Source: Planctomycetaceae bacterium (GTDB taxonomy: Bacteria; Planctomycetota; Planctomycetia; Pirellulales; UBA1268). From it: a stretch of DNA of 8,849 nucleotides. Of this stretch, positions 6,538-8,849 are shown in pieces. The position numbers and the translations under genes were made by a program. The first letter of the stretch is position 1, and every line of letters starts with the position of its first letter. The stretch lies in contig SIAG01000162.1 of NCBI GenBank assembly GCA_009691925.1, forward strand, positions 1 to 8,849, read 5' to 3'. The notes beneath the pieces were generated by a model. It saw only the letters and a list, made by a program, of their open reading frames with translations, made no database searches and was not told the origin of the DNA.

Positions 6538-7986
6538 TCACGTCCCCCGCCGCGCCGCCTGGGCCGCCCGGCGACGCGATTCGAGGGCGTCGCCGATCTC
6601 CGCTGCCAAGCTTGGCGAGTGGTCGAGCAGGTCGCCGATCGCCACCGGATCGAAGACGAACACCCGCAGATCCTCCGCGGCAACGATGCCCACGTCGTCG
6701 AGCCCGCCGCCGGCGGTCAATTGGTCGCCAAAGCACTCTCCAGGTCCGATCGAGCCGATCGGCGTCGACTGGCCCCGCTCGTCGCTGGTCACGAGGGCCG
6801 CCCGACCGGAGAGGATGAGCGCGAAGCCGCTGAACCGGCAGCGCGGGGAGTGGATCGACTCCCCCTTGGCGTAGTCGCGCACGGCCGGCGGGCGGGCCGT
6901 GGCATGGGCGAGCGCGGGCTGGAAACGGGTATGACGCTCGAGCACCTCCGCCGCGGAAGGCTCCGGCCGGCCGGGCGACTCTCCCGGGCCATACTCCATC
7001 TGGATCGGGTAGGGGATCGTCAGCCCCTCGCGCCGGGCGACATACCAGACGCGGCAGATGACCGTGTCGCGAATCGCGGGCAGATCCTCTTGGGTGGCGA
7101 CGGAGAAGATCAACCGGTAGTTGAGCATGGAATCGCCATACCCCAGCGCCCGCACGATCGGGGCCGGGGTCGCCAGCACCCCGGGGATCGATTCGAGCAT
7201 CGCCTGGAGCACTTCCTTGACGCGGTTCGGCGGATCGTCGTAGCCAAAGCCGATCTCGACGACCTCGGTGCGCACCAGCGTCGGGCGGGAGAGGTTGCTG
7301 AACTCGCTCTTGTAGAGGGAGACGTTGGGGACGATGTGGAGCTCCCGCGTTGCCGTCTCGATGTGGACGCTCCGCCAGTTGATCTCGATGACGCTTCCCG
7401 TGACACCCCCGGTCCTCACCCAGTCGCCGACCTTCAGTGGCCGCTCAAACAGGAGCATCAGCCCCGAGACGAGATTGCCGAGCGGTTCCTGGAGCGCCAG
7501 GCCGATGACCACCGATCCCACTCCGAGGGCCGTCAGGGCACCGCCGACCTCCTGCCCCCAGACTTTCGAGTAAATGACCACGCCGCCGAGCGCGACCAGG
7601 GCGATGCGGATCAGATCGCGGAGAAGGGTGGGAACGCGGTCTTGCCAGGAATCGGCGGCAGCGCGACCGAAGAAGGCATCGTTGAACGCGCCGACGACCG
7701 CGTACAGGGCCGCAATCCAGAACACCGTCTCGGCGACGCGGACGACGCCGCCGTCGGCCGGCAGACCGAGCACGAAGCTCACCAGCAGGAGCACTGCCAG
7801 GCTGGGGACGACGAGGTCGCGGAGATTGCGGAGCGTCCGCGCGAAACGAACGCCGCGCCGCTCGGACGCGGCAGTCGCCTCGGTGAGCGCCAGTTCGACC
7901 AGCGGAAAGCCGAGTGCGAGGAGGACCGCCGGCCAGAAATTCGGCACGCGGGTCGAGAGCGGATGCGTCAGGAGCCATTCGATCAT
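6538..7986 (-). CDS. MscS-type channel with C-terminal cyclic-nucleotide-binding-like domain
   Basis: The start is the ATG at 7986, giving 482 residues. Hydrophobic segments lie at about 17-34, 57-75, 86-103 and 126-141. The MscS pore helix and following region run from 148 to 182 (GGALTALGVGSVVIGLALQ, then EPLGNLVSGLMLLFERP). The MscS beta domain follows (V187-GDWVRTGG, then HIVPNVSLYKSEFSN at about 217-231), and then the alpha/beta vestibule to about 335. Residues ~340-482 carry a cNMP-binding-like fold (G387-FALILSGRAALV, then IGPGECFGDQ at 413-422). This architecture matches bacterial cyclic-nucleotide-gated (bCNG) members of the MscS superfamily. The phosphate-binding cassette is degenerate: G420-D421 replaces Gly-Glu, and D430-D431 occupy the place of the conserved Arg-Ser/Thr. 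Ordinary cAMP binding is therefore doubtful. The gene starts 10 bases after the cyclase-like gene and is probably cotranscribed with it. Upstream in-frame ATGs would overlap the cyclase and are less likely. Confidence 0.9.
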   Translation of the reverse strand: MIEWLLTHPLSTRVPNFWPAVLLALGFPLVELALTEATAASERRGVRFARTLRNLRDLVVPSLAVLLLVSFVLGLPADGGVVRVAETVFWIAALYAVVGAFNDAFFGRAAADSWQDRVPTLLRDLIRIALVALGGVVIYSKVWGQEVGGALTALGVGSVVIGLALQEPLGNLVSGLMLLFERPLKVGDWVRTGGVTGSVIEINWRSVHIETATRELHIVPNVSLYKSEFSNLSRPTLVRTEVVEIGFGYDDPPNRVKEVLQAMLESIPGVLATPAPIVRALGYGDSMLNYRLIFSVATQEDLPAIRDTVICRVWYVARREGLTIPYPIQMEYGPGESPGRPEPSAAEVLERHTRFQPALAHATARPPAVRDYAKGESIHSPRCRFSGFALILSGRAALVTSDERGQSTPIGSIGPGECFGDQLTAGGGLDDVGIVAAEDLRVFVFDPVAIGDLLDHSPSLAAEIGDALESRRRAAQAARRGT

Positions 7987-7992
7987 CGCCTG

Positions 7993-7998
7993 CCCCTC
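7993..7998 (-). promoter_or_regulatory. ribosome binding site deciding the channel start
   Basis: GAGGGG on the minus strand, six bases before the ATG at 7986, overlaps the stop codon of the cyclase-like gene. It favours a channel of 482 residues starting MIEWLLTHPL over a longer form starting about 50 bases further upstream. Confidence 0.7.
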
Positions 7999-8849
7999 AT
8001 CCCCGTAGCGACCACGTCTCAATGGCTGGTCGGCCATCGAGGGTGGTCGTGAACGGCCCGTCGAACTCAAACAGCCCCGCGGTGCGCTCGCGCACCTGGT
8101 CGGTGACGCGGATCGCCGCGTTGCCTTGAGCGGCAAGGCCCTTGGCCACGGCGACGGTCTCCCCCCACAGGTCGTAGACGAATCGACGCCGGCCGACGAC
8201 GCCCCCGACGACCGGGCCGGCGTTAATGCCGATCGAAACGCCGGCGTCGAGGTGGTGGTCGCGGTTGAAGATGGCGACGATCCGCTCGATCTCGCGCGCG
8301 AAGGCGATCATCCGCCGGACATGGTCGGGACGGGTGACGGAGAGGCCGCAGACGGCCAGGTAGGTGGTGCCGGTGGTCTTGACCTTCTCGATCCCTCCGG
8401 CATCGGCGGCTTCGTCGATCGCTGCCACGAGGTCGCCGAGGATGGCGAGGGCCCGGGCCTCGCCGGCGGTCGTGCCGTAGTGCTCCATCCCGACGACATC
8501 CGCCACGAGCACCGACACGTCGGCGAACTCCCGGTTGGCCTGCTCGTCTCCGTCGCGCCGTGACTCGACGGCCGACGCGGGGAGGATGTTGAGAAGCAGA
8601 TCCTCGTTCTCGCGGACCTGCGTCTGGAGTTGTTCGGTCTGCCTGCGGATGCTCGCCGCCATCCCGTTGAACACCCGGCCGAGTTGACCGAATTCGTCCT
8701 CGGAGTCGACCGGGACGCTGACGGAGGTGTCGCCGGCCCCGAGCCGCTCGGCGGCGAGGGTCAGAGCCCGGAGTGGGCGGGTGAGGACGTTCGAGAAGGC
8801 GAGCGCAAGGAGCGTTGATGCCAACGACAGGCCACTGGCGAGCCCGAAC
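7997..8849 (-). CDS. HAMP-class III adenylate/guanylate cyclase-like protein, 5' end outside window
   Basis: The minus-strand frame is open to the window edge, leaving 283 visible residues. Numbering from the first visible residue, 1-19 form the end of a membrane helix. A HAMP domain follows at about 18-70 (TRPLRAL, then DEFGQLGRVFNGMA), and a short coiled linker at 70-92 (TEQLQTQVRENEDLLLNILP). The class III cyclase catalytic domain spans 108-283. D117 of LVADVVG is the first metal Asp, and K157 matches the base-contacting Lys. The second metal Asp is replaced by T161 (KTTGTTYLAV instead of KTIGDxYMAV). In W228-G-E-T-V-A-V-A-K-G-L, A233 and G237 stand where the transition-state Asn and Arg belong. 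Normal cyclase activity from a homodimer is therefore unlikely; nucleotide binding or a regulatory role is possible. A sensory domain presumably precedes the membrane helix outside the window. Downstream lies the MscS channel gene after 10 bases. Confidence 0.9.
   Translation of the reverse strand, partial: FGLASGLSLASTLLALAFSNVLTRPLRALTLAAERLGAGDTSVSVPVDSEDEFGQLGRVFNGMAASIRRQTEQLQTQVRENEDLLLNILPASAVESRRDGDEQANREFADVSVLVADVVGMEHYGTTAGEARALAILGDLVAAIDEAADAGGIEKVKTTGTTYLAVCGLSVTRPDHVRRMIAFAREIERIVAIFNRDHHLDAGVSIGINAGPVVGGVVGRRRFVYDLWGETVAVAKGLAAQGNAAIRVTDQVRERTAGLFEFDGPFTTTLDGRPAIETWSLRG

Noticed and set aside
6619..8052. A 477-codon open frame on the plus strand opposite the channel gene.
   Set aside because: It is rich in Arg, Asp, Glu and Gly with no recognisable domain, and lies wholly opposite a channel with clear MscS motifs. 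Long antisense frames are expected in such GC-rich DNA.

Overview
The window is very GC-rich, gene-dense chromosomal DNA that most likely comes from a planctomycete. The best evidence is a DUF1559 protein carrying the hallmark LLPAVQAAREAARR segment. A GYF_2 (DUF4339)-RDD fusion and a DUF4350-MoxR-DUF58 block also fit that phylum. No RNA gene, CRISPR array, insertion sequence or phage gene was seen. No gene-free stretch exceeds 300 bases; the longest is about 224 bases (5180-5403).

Region 1 (1-2805, plus strand) is a tightly overlapping operon. It holds the C-terminal part of a DUF4350 membrane protein (cut by the window edge), a MoxR AAA+ ATPase and a DUF58 protein. Both junctions are 4-base stop/start overlaps (ATGA, GTGA), which implies translational coupling. 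This is the classical MoxR/DUF58 arrangement, in which the ATPase is thought to act as a chaperone with membrane-anchored von Willebrand A-like partners.

Region 2 (2806-5179, plus strand) holds three small membrane proteins: GYF_2-RDD, DUF2752 (overlapping by 4 bases), and a DUF4190-DUF1559 protein that lacks the usual prepilin N-terminus. Region 3 (5180-6519, plus strand) is a 224-base leader followed by a stand-alone ketoacyl synthase III-like enzyme with an intact Cys-His-Asn triad.

Region 4 (6538-8849, minus strand, convergent with region 3) is the most interesting part. A membrane-bound HAMP/class III nucleotide cyclase-like protein (N-terminus outside the window) is followed, after a 10-base gap, by an MscS-type channel with a C-terminal cyclic-nucleotide-binding-like domain. 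On paper this is a cyclic nucleotide maker and its gated channel in one operon. However, the cyclase lacks the second metal-binding Asp and the transition-state Asn and Arg, and the channel's phosphate-binding cassette has Asp where the conserved Arg should be. The pair therefore looks like a matched, non-canonical signalling module rather than an ordinary cAMP circuit. That functional reading is inference; the residue differences are directly visible.
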